From the NCBI GenBank assembly GCA_036346205.1, contig JARFJB010000931.1, forward strand, positions 1-64,000: DNA of 64,000 nt, read 5' to 3'. This document shows, one piece after another, positions 1 to 9,900 of the stretch (position 1 is its first letter; each line of letters begins with the position of its first letter). The notes beneath the pieces are model-generated. The model was not told the DNA's origin. It made no database searches and saw nothing but the letters and a program-made list of their open reading frames with translations. Source of the stretch: Vesta saturnalis. Taxonomy: Eukaryota; Arthropoda; Insecta; Coleoptera; Lampyridae. A program made the position numbers and the translations under genes.

Positions 1-234
1 GGTAATATAATATTGTGTTTTTTATTGAATATTTTCAAGATTTTGTGTGTTTCGAACTATTTTTTTGTGTTAACGAAGGTTGAAAGCGGTGTCGTTTTTT
101 TGTTAAATTAAGTTGTTGTTTTAAATTTATTTAGTGTAATTAATTATAATTCTGACGCTCCGCCTTCACACTTTGTTATTGATTTTAGTATTAAAGGGCA
201 ATTGACCCTGTAGTAGTGTGGGTATATAATCCAC

Positions 235-312
<78 letters not shown>

Positions 313-923
313 TAAACCATTTAGAACGGCGTTAAGCAGCATTCTGATCAGACATCCTGTCGCCCATTAAGCATTTGTTTTTTTTATACGCATTATCGTA
401 TGTTTACATTTATATTTTTTTATTATTTTATTATAGCTTTGTTAGGTTTTATAAATGTGTTTTAATTCTGTGGAAACCCTTTTGAGTTGCATAAAAGTTC
501 TTTTTGCAAATTGCAAGTTACCGGTAATTTAGTTTTAACGTAACGAAGTGAGTTTTTTTTTTCTTTATTATTGAGTAATAGCGTTAATAATATTTAGTGT
601 TTTATTTGATTTTTTAGTTGAGTATTAATTCATTTAGAGTGAATTCTATAGCTTGTTTTTTTTTGTTTTGTTTTGATTATTATTTAATGCCTTATTATTT
701 ACACTGAGGTGTAGTAACGTAACTTTATTGAGTGTTTACCACGCTTTTATTTGACAGGCGTGTAGTGCGATTTTGAAGCCCGATTTCAAGTAGTTTGCTG
801 AGTTGCTGTCCAGCACACCTGGGATTGATTGCGGATAGGTAAGCGTATGTTTTTTGTATGTTTAGACACGCTATTTACTCGTAATTTTGGCACGACGACC
901 CTTATTTTGACTACCAAACATTC
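1..923. other. AT-rich non-coding stretch
   Basis: No gene is visible. The stretch is AT-rich, with long T runs on the plus strand, and contains the first (AT)n microsatellite. It could be an old LTR, because a primer-binding-site-like motif follows at 924, but no matching second LTR was found in the window. Confidence 0.5.
237..309. repeat. (AT)n microsatellite
   Basis: An uninterrupted alternating AT tract of about 73 bp. It is one of five (AT)n tracts in the window (237, 1101, 5567, 13769, 50348). Alternating AT can extrude cruciforms and is a rich source of TA targets for Tc1/mariner transposons. Confidence 0.98.
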
Positions 924-933
924 TGGCGCCCAA
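924..933 (+). other. Possible LTR-retrotransposon primer-binding site relic
   Basis: TGGCGCCCAA matches the complement of the 3' end of tRNA-Lys, the primer commonly used by insect Gypsy elements. It follows CCAAACA-TTC, a plausible LTR end plus spacer. Similarity stops after ten bases and no internal gag or pol follows, so this is a weak call. Confidence 0.25.
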
Positions 934-1096
934 AAAACCGACTGATTACGTCTTCATTCCCTATTTTGACTTACGTATGATTTACTATTCTGGATGTGCA
1001 AAATTTTTCAACATCTGACCTACACCAATACGCTGACTAGTCGGGGCAAAAAGGCCAATTTATCTGTAATCCAGTTATACCACCCGTTTATACCGT

Positions 1097-1100
<4 letters not shown>

Positions 1101-1165
<65 letters not shown>
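1101..1165. repeat. (AT)n microsatellite
   Basis: About 65 bp of perfect alternating AT. It is followed directly by ACAGGGACAGCC, which looks like a transposon end inserted at a TA. The short reading frame running through it (tyrosine/isoleucine repeats) is an artefact. Confidence 0.98.
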
Positions 1166-1168
<3 letters not shown>

Positions 1169-1732
1169 GGACAGCCATAAAGTTCGACACATATGGCAAA
1201 AAATTTTATGATCTAAAACCAAAGTAGGAGAGTACAGTTTTTACTGTGTCTTTTTAGGACTTCTAATAAATGTAATCATTAAGAATGTTATAAGGGCAGT
1301 GCCCGTTCGTGACATTGACTAAGTTCATATTATTCTAAAAGCGATCGAGATGACTGTAAATTATTTTTCTTTATTGGTGCCCCATTTTACCTATTTAAAG
1401 CACGCCATAGCGTGTTTAAATCGAACTTTAAAAAACGCGCGTGGCATCAACAACTCTAAAAATTTGAAGTCTAAATGACAATTTTTTCATTGTTGATCTG
1501 ACAGGAGTACCTTGTAACGTCAAATAAAATATTACCAACAAATTCAAAACCTTTATTTAAGCATTATTGAACACTTTTAATTTTATAAATGAAAATAGGA
1601 AGTACAGTTAGTATTGTTAGATATATTAATTTTTATTTACATATTTTAAATTATTAGTTCTTATTTCCATTTTTTGTAGTAATAATACTAGTATTTATGA
1701 TTTCAAGGTGCACCAATAAAAAAAAAATAGCG

Positions 1733-1816
1733 TAAAGTATTCGTGGATAACTGGTCTTCAAAACACCTACACTATTTCGAGCGTGTTTTAAAGACCTTTT
1801 ATCCACTTATACTTTA
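1733..1816. other. Imperfect hairpin, 34-bp stem
   Basis: Two 34-nt arms, 1733-1766 and 1783-1816, are inverted copies with about 29 matching positions and are separated by a 16-nt loop. The arms start with TAAAGTAT and end with AAAACAC next to the loop. Size and shape fit either a tiny foldback/MITE or a microRNA-like precursor. Poly(A) just upstream and the lack of an obvious target duplication leave the origin open. Confidence 0.6.
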
Positions 1817-2604
1817 ATGTACTATTATGAATAAATACTTTTAATAGCCATTAGTCTTAATCATCTGATTAAGGGAGCAATAACGCGATTTGTGAAATTT
1901 GGTTGTAAAAAAGCTAATAATTCTAGATTTGAATTACTAACTATAAATGGTTGTTTTCAAAAACTAAATACAAAAGCTATCTATTAATATTGTAGTAATG
2001 CGTATCACGCAAATATGAGCCTTTTGTAGATAATTAAGTTACACAACGCAACTGTTGAACATACATTTGCCTTCTCATGCACACGTTCATGAAATACAAT
2101 ATACACGATTACACGAAAATTAAACATGAAAAAATCTCCTCATACAATAGAGGAATCATAAAACACGTGTTTATATATCGTATTCTCTTGGAAAACGTGT
2201 TGAAAACCTTAAATTTATTCGCAAAGTAGGTGTGATCCTAAATAGTATTTCTAAAGGGCAGATAAAGGACGGTTTTGTTGTTTTACTAAGCTTTATTTAG
2301 ATGGATTATTGCCGTCGATATCAGTTACAAATGCATACGTGGTAAGGATTATGCTTAAGTGGCAGTTCTTAATTAAATGATGAATACTATTCTATTATTA
2401 CATTTATATCACTGTCATCTGCATTCATTACAAATGAACGTAATGAAGAATCAAATGACAAATCTGTGTGCATTCTGCAATACCCGTATACTCCTATTAA
2501 ACATATTTTATTACTCAACATTCGAAAGGATAATAATACATTTTAGTACCACTATAACCTTATAATTACCTACTTCTCACATACAGTCCCTTGAGCATAG
2601 AAGT
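1817..2604. other. AT-rich non-coding stretch
   Basis: Nothing recognisable on either strand. The only reading frames are short, low-complexity and without family motifs. Confidence 0.5.
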
Positions 2605-2980
2605 ATGGTTTCAATTTTTTCTTTGTATTACCGTTATTACAACGGCTATTGTGCTGCTGAATTATATTCTTTGATACCATCTCAGGCTATCTTTGCGAGA
2701 AACACTTGGTCGCTCATTCACATCATCAGTATGCAGTACAAATCTCAACTTGTCGTACCAAACGGGCGCAATCCACATTTTTCTACACGGCTTCTAAACT
2801 CTGGAATGATCTCCCTAGTTCGTTCTCCTCTCACTTATGATATGAGAAAATTTAAGGTAGCTGTTCATAGGCATCTATTGGCAATTCATTACCCCTCTAT
2901 TCATCCTCCTAAGTGTTCCTGAGTGCTTTAGCACGATAGGCCGAATTTAGCCTGTTCAGGTCCACAATCATAAAAAAAAA
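2605..2980 (+). pseudogene. 3' end of a non-LTR retrotransposon (RT C-terminal tail, 3' UTR, poly(A))
   Basis: The reading frame 2605-2922 contains the C-terminal tail seen after the reverse transcriptase of CR1/jockey-type LINEs: YYRYYNGYCAAEL near the start, then LIPSQAIFARNT, and YDMRKFKVAVHRHLL near the end. The expected KLWNDLP block lies in another frame at about 2798-2818, so at least two small frameshifts are present. After the stop come about 50 nt of 3' UTR with AGGCCGAATTTAGCCTGTTC and an A10 tail at about 2971-2980, the normal end of a retrotransposed copy. Everything upstream, including endonuclease and RT core, is missing: a typical 5'-truncated dead insertion. The clade is uncertain. 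Confidence 0.7.
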
Positions 2981-3928
2981 ACTCCAAATTTGATTAAAAC
3001 ATTAAAATTCGGTGAACTGCAACATTTTGTCGTCACCAAATGAATTTATACCGTCAATCATTTAACAATATTGAAAATCATTGGTTGTGGACCACTTTTG
3101 TTGGGAAAAGTTGTACTGTAAATAGCACTAAATCTAATTAAATTACTATTATTGTTATTATTTATGATTACCATTATTATTTTAATTACTAAATCTAATT
3201 GTTTAATTGCAATTTAGTTGGAAAAAAGAGACATTGTCATTATCGGCAACACCAAATACGGTTATTTCATGTTATTGTATATCACTTTGAAGTCGCCATA
3301 TTGAAAATCTTTGTAATCCGTTTTGTGATTTTAAATTCTTATTATTTTAATATTGCGTGCCATTTTGATTCTACCATATAGAAAATCTATGTAGGCAAAT
3401 TTCGTTGGAAAAAAGAGTTGTATGTTATGACGGCAAACGATAGATTTACTTATTCATGACAATGGCCATCGTTTTATAACAAATGATAAGATAGCTAGAA
3501 ACTATCATTTAATTCGGGAAAATGCTAGTACTACAGCATTGGTATTACAGGGAAACACTAAATGTGTATACTTTATGCCATTGGGAATCACTTTGTGTCC
3601 GTCGCATTGAAATTCTTTAATCATAATCCGTATTTGTTTGCCAAAATAGGTCATATTCTTATGATGAGCAAACACTTAAACCTATTAAGTAATGGGAAGC
3701 ATGGACATAAGGTCGTCAGTCCATTTACCTATCCGTCCGACTGCCTTGTGTGCGGTTAGGAGAAACGGCTGAAGTTTTACCAAATCTGTGCCAACCGACG
3801 GCATAGCTGTTAATATTAGTCATCTTTTAGAACCATCAATGTCCAAAGCCTTTACTTATGCAACCTTTACTTATACCTTTTTTTTGAGTGTTAATGGTGA
3901 AAGTTTACATTTTCATATTTACTATTTT
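2981..3928. other. Unassigned AT-rich stretch
   Basis: No gene. Phrases such as GTTGGAAAAAAGAG recur at about 3218 and 3403 and resemble the degenerate 118-bp repeat found next door, so part of this may be very old array sequence. This is only an impression. Confidence 0.35.
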
Positions 3929-4190
3929 CTCGGTGGGCAAGAAACAAATTTTATAGTTTGATAGAGTTAGTCATCGTTTCGTTCGGTAATAAGCAAAATC
4001 TATATTTCTACAGCAATTTCACTCGAAAAACAATATAATCTGTCTTCTGGGTGGACAAGAACCAAGTTTTATAGTTTCACAGTGCTGTTGATTGTTTGCG
4101 ACCTGTAATATCCCAAATCTCCATTTGTGCACCAATTTCATTGGCAAAACGGTAAAAACTATTTGTTCGGTGGGCAAAAACAAAATATTA
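3929..4190. repeat. Degenerate tandem repeat, period about 118 bp (block 1)
   Basis: The landmark GGTGGGCA recurs at 3932, 4050 (as GGTGGACA) and 4169, giving steps of 118 and 119 bp. Each unit also carries a version of ACAAATTTTATAGTTT. The unit length and phrases such as TGCACCAATTTCATTGG tie this block to the larger arrays at 37.7-39.25 kb and 47.9-50.1 kb. Confidence 0.6.
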
Positions 4191-4610
4191 TGTGGTTATA
4201 TTAGAGGTGAAAGGTTATTTAACAATAAGTTACAAAAATGATGACTAGTTTCGGCAAACATCGTCTTCTTCAGACCTTAAAAGGTACTTATATAAATATT
4301 TATACTAAAATGCACAATAACACAAATTAATGCATCTCAGTATTCTGGTTAAAACGCATAAGGCGTGGAGTTAGGCAATATCAAAATAGGTTTTGACCTA
4401 CATATTAAGAAATAAATTCCGAGGCAACCTTTTACCTGTGGTTCCATCAAAGGCGAGTCTCAACGATTACGTTAAATTATCAACAATCTAATCGATTAAC
4501 AGCAAAAAAAAACACAAATGAGGCCTTGATGAGAAACTCATAAGAACTGCGGATATTGACTGAATCTGAAGGGTTGCGATCTAATCTACATACTACGAAG
4601 CTATTAATCT
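4191..4610. other. Non-coding, possible dispersed repeat
   Basis: No coding sequence. The phrase GATGACTAGTTTCGGCAAAC followed by TCTTCTTCAGACC near 4240 has the look of a dispersed repeat seen in many arthropods, but the family could not be named. Confidence 0.3.
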
Positions 4611-4973
4611 GAAGATGATTTTATAAAATTATATAAGAACTTAGAAGTAGAAGAATATGGAGAGGAGGAAATTAAAAATATTATCAAAAATTATGGTCTG
4701 ATGAAGAAGGCGAAGGGTGTAAAGAAGTCAGTTGTAGAAACAAAAATTGTATTCGATGATTATGTAGAATGACTCGAAACCTTTAAACAAAGGACTACCT
4801 CGCAAAATTTTATTCGATCAGATGCGCATATGGTCTTTTTCCTAACACAAACAAAGATTGCTCTAAACCCTGAAGATGATAAACGGTATCTGATTTCTAA
4901 TTCATTTAGCACACTTCCATGGGGATATTACGCTATCGATACACCCCAAGATGAGTTCATGGAAGTAGATTAA
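4611..4973 (+). pseudogene. Fragment resembling the C-terminus of a Polinton/Maverick-type B-family DNA polymerase
   Basis: A frame of 120 codons from 4611 to the TAA at 4971-4973, broken by one TGA at 4770-4772. Visible blocks are KAKGVKKSVV, then IRSDAHMVFFLTQTKIAL and PEDDKRYLI, then a W-G-Y-Y segment. This order (a KxKGVK block, an FDDY block, a KIALxxxDDKRY block) is what I recall from the extreme C-terminus of protein-primed DNA polymerases of Polinton/Maverick elements and their virus-like relatives. The polymerase catalytic motifs would lie upstream and are absent; a TAA directly precedes the frame at 4605-4607. It could instead belong to another large self-replicating element. The assignment is memory-based and moderate. 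Confidence 0.4.
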
Positions 4974-5215
4974 CTTATACATATTTATATCTATTGACTA
5001 TCACCATTTTACATTAGTTTTAGTGAATCTGTAAATATTGAGAATGTAGATTAAACTAATACATAGGCGATAACCATTTATTTCATAATTGATCTCTTTC
5101 ACTTACATCCAACTCCTCATGCTGAATTATATTATTTACATCAGTTGAGTAACATAATACCTTACTTCATGTAATTATTTTAAATTTGTTATAATGCTGT
5201 GTTATACCCAATACT

Positions 5216-5403
5216 GACGAATTAATGAACCATTTCAATTCATTTTGAAAGTGCTGTTCGTTCTGTCAAGGTACGTAATAATGACGAATTAATGAACCCT
5301 TTCTGTTAACTTTGAAAGTGCTGTTCGTGCTGCCAAGGTATCCAAAACAGACGAATTAATGATCCCTTTCAATTAACTTTGAAAGTGCTGTTCGTGCTGT
5401 CAG
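5216..5403. repeat. Three tandem copies of a 67-bp unit
   Basis: GACGAATTAATGA starts at 5216, 5283 and 5350, exactly 67 bp apart. Each unit ends in TTTGAAAGTGCTGTTCGT followed by a (T/G)CTGYCA variant. Copies two and three are closer to each other than to copy one. Confidence 0.9.
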
Positions 5404-5565
5404 AATAATTGAGGGTAGACAGTCAATATAACTAATTTAAATTAATTTTATAGTGTTAATAGTTAAATCTTAATTCAATGTTTTTGCAAGATGCTTGATG
5501 TGTACACAAAAGACATGATCAGTTTAATTTTAATTACAGATTATTTCATATGGTAGGACTATTGG

Positions 5566-5631
<66 letters not shown>

Positions 5632-5877
5632 ATAAAAAAATTCTGATGGGGAATCCTATAACGAGATTGTAAACACCTCCAATAAGGTTGTATCTTTTGA
5701 TACAAATTTATTGCCTCCTAGGTTGGTCATGGAAAGATGAAGAATTTGAAGTTGTTGTTAATATTTTCTCTGTTCTATGTACATTCTAACATTCCAAAAT
5801 ACTGAACACTACATTTAATTTGTACTTGGAATGTGTTTGTCATATTGAAACCTTCACTGTAGGTTAGAAACACTAGA
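5404..5877. other. AT-rich stretch without genes
   Basis: Apart from the (AT)n tract at 5567-5627, no feature is seen on either strand. Confidence 0.5.
5567..5627. repeat. (TA)n microsatellite
   Basis: About 61 bp of perfect TA alternation. Confidence 0.98.
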
Positions 5878-6130
5878 TTCGGCTTTTTCAGTTAAAAATA
5901 CTTCTAAACGATATGTTACACTCAATATCTCAAAATAAAAATCTTCAGACCGAAAGCTACACGTCCGAAAACATAAGATTTAGCTAAAACCTACAGAATG
6001 AAAGCTACTCGTCTGGAAACATGAAATTTAGCTTATTCAGTTCAAAATACTGTTAACCGATATGCCACACTCTATATCTCAGCTTAAAATCCTAAGACCG
6101 GAAGTTGCTCTTCTAGAATCATCAAATTTA
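5878..6130. repeat. Two diverged copies of a unit of about 150 bp
   Basis: GGCTTTTTCAGTTAAAA near 5881 and AGCTTATTCAGTTCAAAA near 6030 begin two units. Both continue with versions of CGATATGYYACACTC, ATATCTCA and AGACCGRAAGYTRC. The second copy stops near 6130. Confidence 0.65.
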
Positions 6131-6484
6131 GCTTTATTACCAGTTGAATTTGAGGAAGCTAGTATAATTATGCATTATTAGCTTCCTTACACCGCTCAAA
6201 ATATCAAACTGCTAACTGCTAACGTATTAAACGTTTGTGATGAAATTGCGATATTAACATATAATCTACAACATATTAATCATTATTGACTAAATTCTTT
6301 AAAAACCTGTGTTCTCAAATTAATAGGGGTAATTTTCGAAATTGATACAAAGATATAATAAGATACATACCTGATAATATAGAAATTAATAAAATTTTAC
6401 TTTAATTTAACAACAATTTATATCACTGTTCTAGAACTTTCTATTGTGACGTATTATGTTTTTTATGTGTGAAAATACCAAGTT
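6131..6484. other. AT-rich stretch without genes
   Basis: No coding potential or repeat structure noticed. Confidence 0.4.
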
Positions 6485-7455
6485 TTATTTTTCTAATATC
6501 TAGAATACCGGATGCTGTGGTTTTATGATCCTCTTGTTTGATCCCATTTTATTCATTCTGCCGACAAGTTTTGATATAATTAGATCTTTATACATATTTA
6601 GTGATATTTTACTAAAAAATAATTGCATGAATTTTACCATGGTAGGTGTATTTATTCTTCCTTAACACCTTAAACTTTATTTACTTTTAGATATTGCAGA
6701 GATTGTGATGCTGTATTTTTAGTGCTAAGGTAGTTGTGTTGCAAAAATTTTTATGTAGTTGCATTAAAATTATTTGAATAGACCGGATATCAGTTTCCTA
6801 TCTCAATGTTTTAATCATTCTCTCGGCAACTTTTGATATAATGAGATCTTTGTAAAAGTAATGAACAATATTTTGCTATAAAGCAAAATAATTGCACGAA
6901 TTTTACCATGGTAAGTGTATTTATTTTTTATTGCCGTATTAAACGTTTTATATTTTTAGATATTAGAGAGATTGTGATGCTGCATTTTAGTGATATGGTA
7001 GTTGTGTTACAAAAATTTGAATGTACTTGCATTAAAATTATCTGGATGGAGCAGATATAAGTTTCCTATCACAAAACAACATCTTAATAGGGTGATATTT
7101 TGTTAAAACGTAATAATGATATTAATCTTACTATCAGGATAATCTTAAATGTTTTATTTTAGATATTACAGAGATTGTTACTTTGCATTTTAACGATATG
7201 GTAATTGTGTTGCAAAAAAATTTACATACTTACATTAAAATGATCTGAATGGATCAGTTTCCTATCAGAAAAAAAACATCCTGATAGAGTGATATTTTGT
7301 TAAAGCGAAATAATTATATTAATTTTACTACCAGGGTAAATGAGGTTTTTATTTTCTGCTCATCTTAAACTTTATTTTTTAGATATTACAGAGATTATGA
7401 CATTGAATTTTAACGATGTGGTATTCGTTGTTACATCATTTTTTTTATGTACTTA
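6485..7455. repeat. Four-copy direct repeat, units of about 200-270 bp
   Basis: A core reading AGATATTRCAGAGATTGTGA recurs at 6689, 6958, 7161 and 7381 (steps 269, 203 and 220 bp). Each copy is preceded by a T-rich tract ending in TTTTAG and followed by ATGGTAGTTGTGTTGCAAAAA or a variant. A shared segment with GATATCAGTTTCCTATC and GTGATATTTTG lies between cores. No protein frame is conserved across copies, so this looks like a locally amplified non-coding segment with variable internal deletions. Confidence 0.8.
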
Positions 7456-7784
7456 TATTGTAATTATCAGAAAGTGGCGGATATCAGTTTCTCAAATAAA
7501 TTCAGGTGGTGCTTGGTAAGTAAACGTCCCTTTATCTCTTATATCATATTTTTTTAGATTAAAAAAAATAATTATACAAGCTTCAATATAACATCTTCCC
7601 TGAGAAAATTATTTGATAAATGCAACCATTTCTTAACAACCCCCTGAGTTTGAAAGATATTATTATAGAACCAAATATACCAATGTCAAATACTTCTTTC
7701 ATTCGCAAGGGCAAGTAAGCAAATTATTCTGAAGATGCTCTTTCTTTAGAATGTATTTTGTAACAATACATTACTATTATCATG

Positions 7785-8253
7785 TGTTTATTTACCCTGG
7801 ATGCTATCACCCCCTCAGGTGTTAGCCCCTATGCAAACATCTTTAAGCAACCATACGCACACATTCATCCCCTGCTTACTGCTTATGCAGACATCAGCAT
7901 GCAACTATTTACATACATCCTTCCAGTATCAGATACCAGTAGAATCCACCTTCCCCATAAACAGTGCCTGCATGGACATGCTACACGCAACATCCCCTAA
8001 ACAACCATCCCCACAGAGTGATCCCCCCTGCTTACCCCGTTATACAGACACCGACATGTAACCATCCTCCTGATTACCCCTTATACAGACATTGGAACGC
8101 AACCATCCCCACACAGTCATCCCCTGCTTACCCCCTACGTAGTATGCAACCATTCACACACATCCTTATGAGCTAATACTTATTGTAACTTACCCCGACC
8201 ACCAATACTTCCTCATTCCCTGCTTACCCTTTATGCAGCAGCTGCATTCAAAA

Positions 8254-8325
<72 letters not shown>

Positions 8326-8335
8326 CCCTTATGAG
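7785..8335. repeat. GC-rich degenerate minisatellite
   Basis: Many degenerate units built around CCCTGCTTACCCCTTATGC, AGACAT, GCATGCAACCATCC. The copies near 7871, 8025, 8075, 8124 and 8219 are easiest to see. Composition is much richer in C than the surroundings. The same array embeds the (AC)n tract. Short reading frames across it are by-products of a C-rich repeat. Confidence 0.75.
8256..8324. repeat. (AC)n microsatellite
   Basis: About 69 bp of perfect AC alternation inside the minisatellite. CATCCYTATGAGCTAATR occurs on both sides (near 8160 and 8325), so the tract has expanded within a duplicated unit. Confidence 0.98.
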
Positions 8336-8487
8336 CTAATGCGCATGCGCAAGTTTGGTTACGTGACTGCGTCGAACCAGAACGAACTTTGCAAAACTCC
8401 CATAAGAAATACATGGGGTTTTGAGAAAAAATGTACTCGAACTATCCTAGATTATCTACTATAAACATTATCATTTATATCACGATA

Positions 8488-9015
8488 AGAATGAATCTGT
8501 AACAAAAGTTATCCAAAAAGTGTCGGCCATGACTGGTGTTTCGGACAAAATACTCTACAACGTACGTGATGAGTACAATTCCCCCACTGGACTACAACCC
8601 CCAAAGAAAACGCCTAAGAAGCGCAAAACTTCGTTAAGCGGTGAGAAAGATCCAAAGGCTATATTCGTACAATAGTACACCAGTATTTTTGGGACAACAC
8701 GCCACCAACTATAAGCTCAATCTTAACAAAAGTAAACGGCGACGACAATTTCCCCGATATATCACGAATCACACTATATCGTTTGCTCCGTGATATGAAT
8801 TTTGTGTTTGAAAAGCCTGGAAGGATATCAATTTTAGTCAAGAAAGACGAAATCATCTCATGGAGCCTTCGGTATTTATGCACTATTCGTAGATATCCTG
8901 AAGAAGGCTACAATATTGTATATATCGTGGGTTAACGTCGGATGTAGCGTTCCAAAATAATGGGTGGACACATCAATTAAATTTCATCGAGATGCATTTC
9001 TTCGGGGCCTGATTA
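8488..9015 (+). pseudogene. IS630/Tc1-like transposase remnant
   Basis: Translation in shifting frames gives the N-terminal half of a DDE_3-type transposase known in many arthropods. There is an HTH-like segment (SAMTGVSDKILYNVRDEY), a lysine-rich linker, then TPPTISSILTKVN, FPDISRITLYRLLRDMNFVF, an RISILVKKDEIISW segment and RRYPEEGYNIVYI. The block that should read DETWVN, holding the first catalytic aspartate, is damaged: only a W-V-N-V-G trace remains, in a different frame near 8930. There is one frameshift near 8665 and another at the catalytic block. No terminal repeats or C-terminal half were found; a GATC minisatellite begins where the gene breaks off. Confidence 0.7.
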
Positions 9016-9031
9016 CGGGTTTGAATGCTCC

Positions 9032-9112
9032 TTTGATCGATCCGATCGATTCGATCGATCCGATCGATCCGATCGATTTGATCGATTTGATCGGTTTGAT
9101 GGATTTGATCGA
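9032..9112. repeat. GATCGATYYG minisatellite
   Basis: About eight units of ten bases (GATCGATCCG, GATCGATTCG, GATCGATTTG) in direct array. Each unit contains ATCGAT, so the tract is nearly self-complementary. It also gives a repetitive IDRIDRID reading frame on the minus strand, which is not a gene. Confidence 0.93.
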
Positions 9113-9139
9113 TTGTTAAACCACAAAAACTTAGTTTAG

Positions 9140-9900
9140 GGTCATCGATGTAATGCGTTGGGCCGTTCTTACATCGAAATTGGCGTTTTTTTTTCAAAGT
9201 AAATGGTGAATAAATAAACTATCTGGAAGTCATTGACCCTAAACGGTGACCAATACTTAAAACTATAAAATTTAGTTCTTGCCCATCGAGGCAATACGGT
9301 TAATCGGTTTCCCATTAAAATTGGTGAATAAATAATCTTTTGAGCATCTTTGGTTACAAAGCACAGCCTATGTCCTTCAACCAAATTAGTGGTTAAATAA
9401 AATTGATGCAAATACTGGCAAATGGTTTGAAACTATAAAATCTCGTTTTTTGCTCAATGAGGCAATGCGTTTGCCACTTTCCCAAAGTTTTTAAAGTATT
9501 TGAGCATCTTTGGCGTTAGATAATGGTCGACATCGTAAAACCATGAAACTTAATTCTAGCTCTTTGAAGTAATGCGGTGAGCCGTTCTTTCTTCGAAATT
9601 GGTGTCAGATAAATTTTTTGATTACTCAAGGTGATCTACGCGCTAAGCTCATAATACATCGATCTTCCCTATTGAGACAATGGGTTTGGCCTTTTTTGCG
9701 ACGAAATCGGTGTAAAAATAAAATATCTGTGTGTCTTATGTCTCAAATGGTATATAAATAAGCCTTGTAGGAAATATTGACCGCAAATCATGACCTACGC
9801 CTCAAAACCACCAAATGCCTACTTTTCCATCTATGCAATGCGTTTTGCCGTTTCTCCAACAAAATTGATGCATACATACAACATAAATAAATACTACATC
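9140..9900. repeat. Degenerate tandem repeat block 2, same family as 3.9 kb
   Basis: A landmark YAATGCGKT recurs near 9151, 9292, 9463, 9570, 9678 and 9836 (steps 107 to 171 bp). Units share phrases such as CTATAAAATTTAGTTCTTGC, TTCCAACRAAATTGGTG and CATAAATAA. The irregular spacing suggests internal deletions and insertions in a very old array. Confidence 0.6.

Noticed and set aside
994..1227. Frame with a tyrosine-isoleucine run
   Set aside because: Created by the (AT)n microsatellite.
7782..8176. Three overlapping C-rich frames
   Set aside because: Translations of the degenerate minisatellite in three frames.
8190..8414. Frame with a cysteine-valine run
   Set aside because: Created by the (AC)n microsatellite; the same holds for minus-strand frames at 47435-47648.
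8973..9197. Frame with IDRIDRID repeats
   Set aside because: Translation of the GATCGATY decamer array, no protein family.
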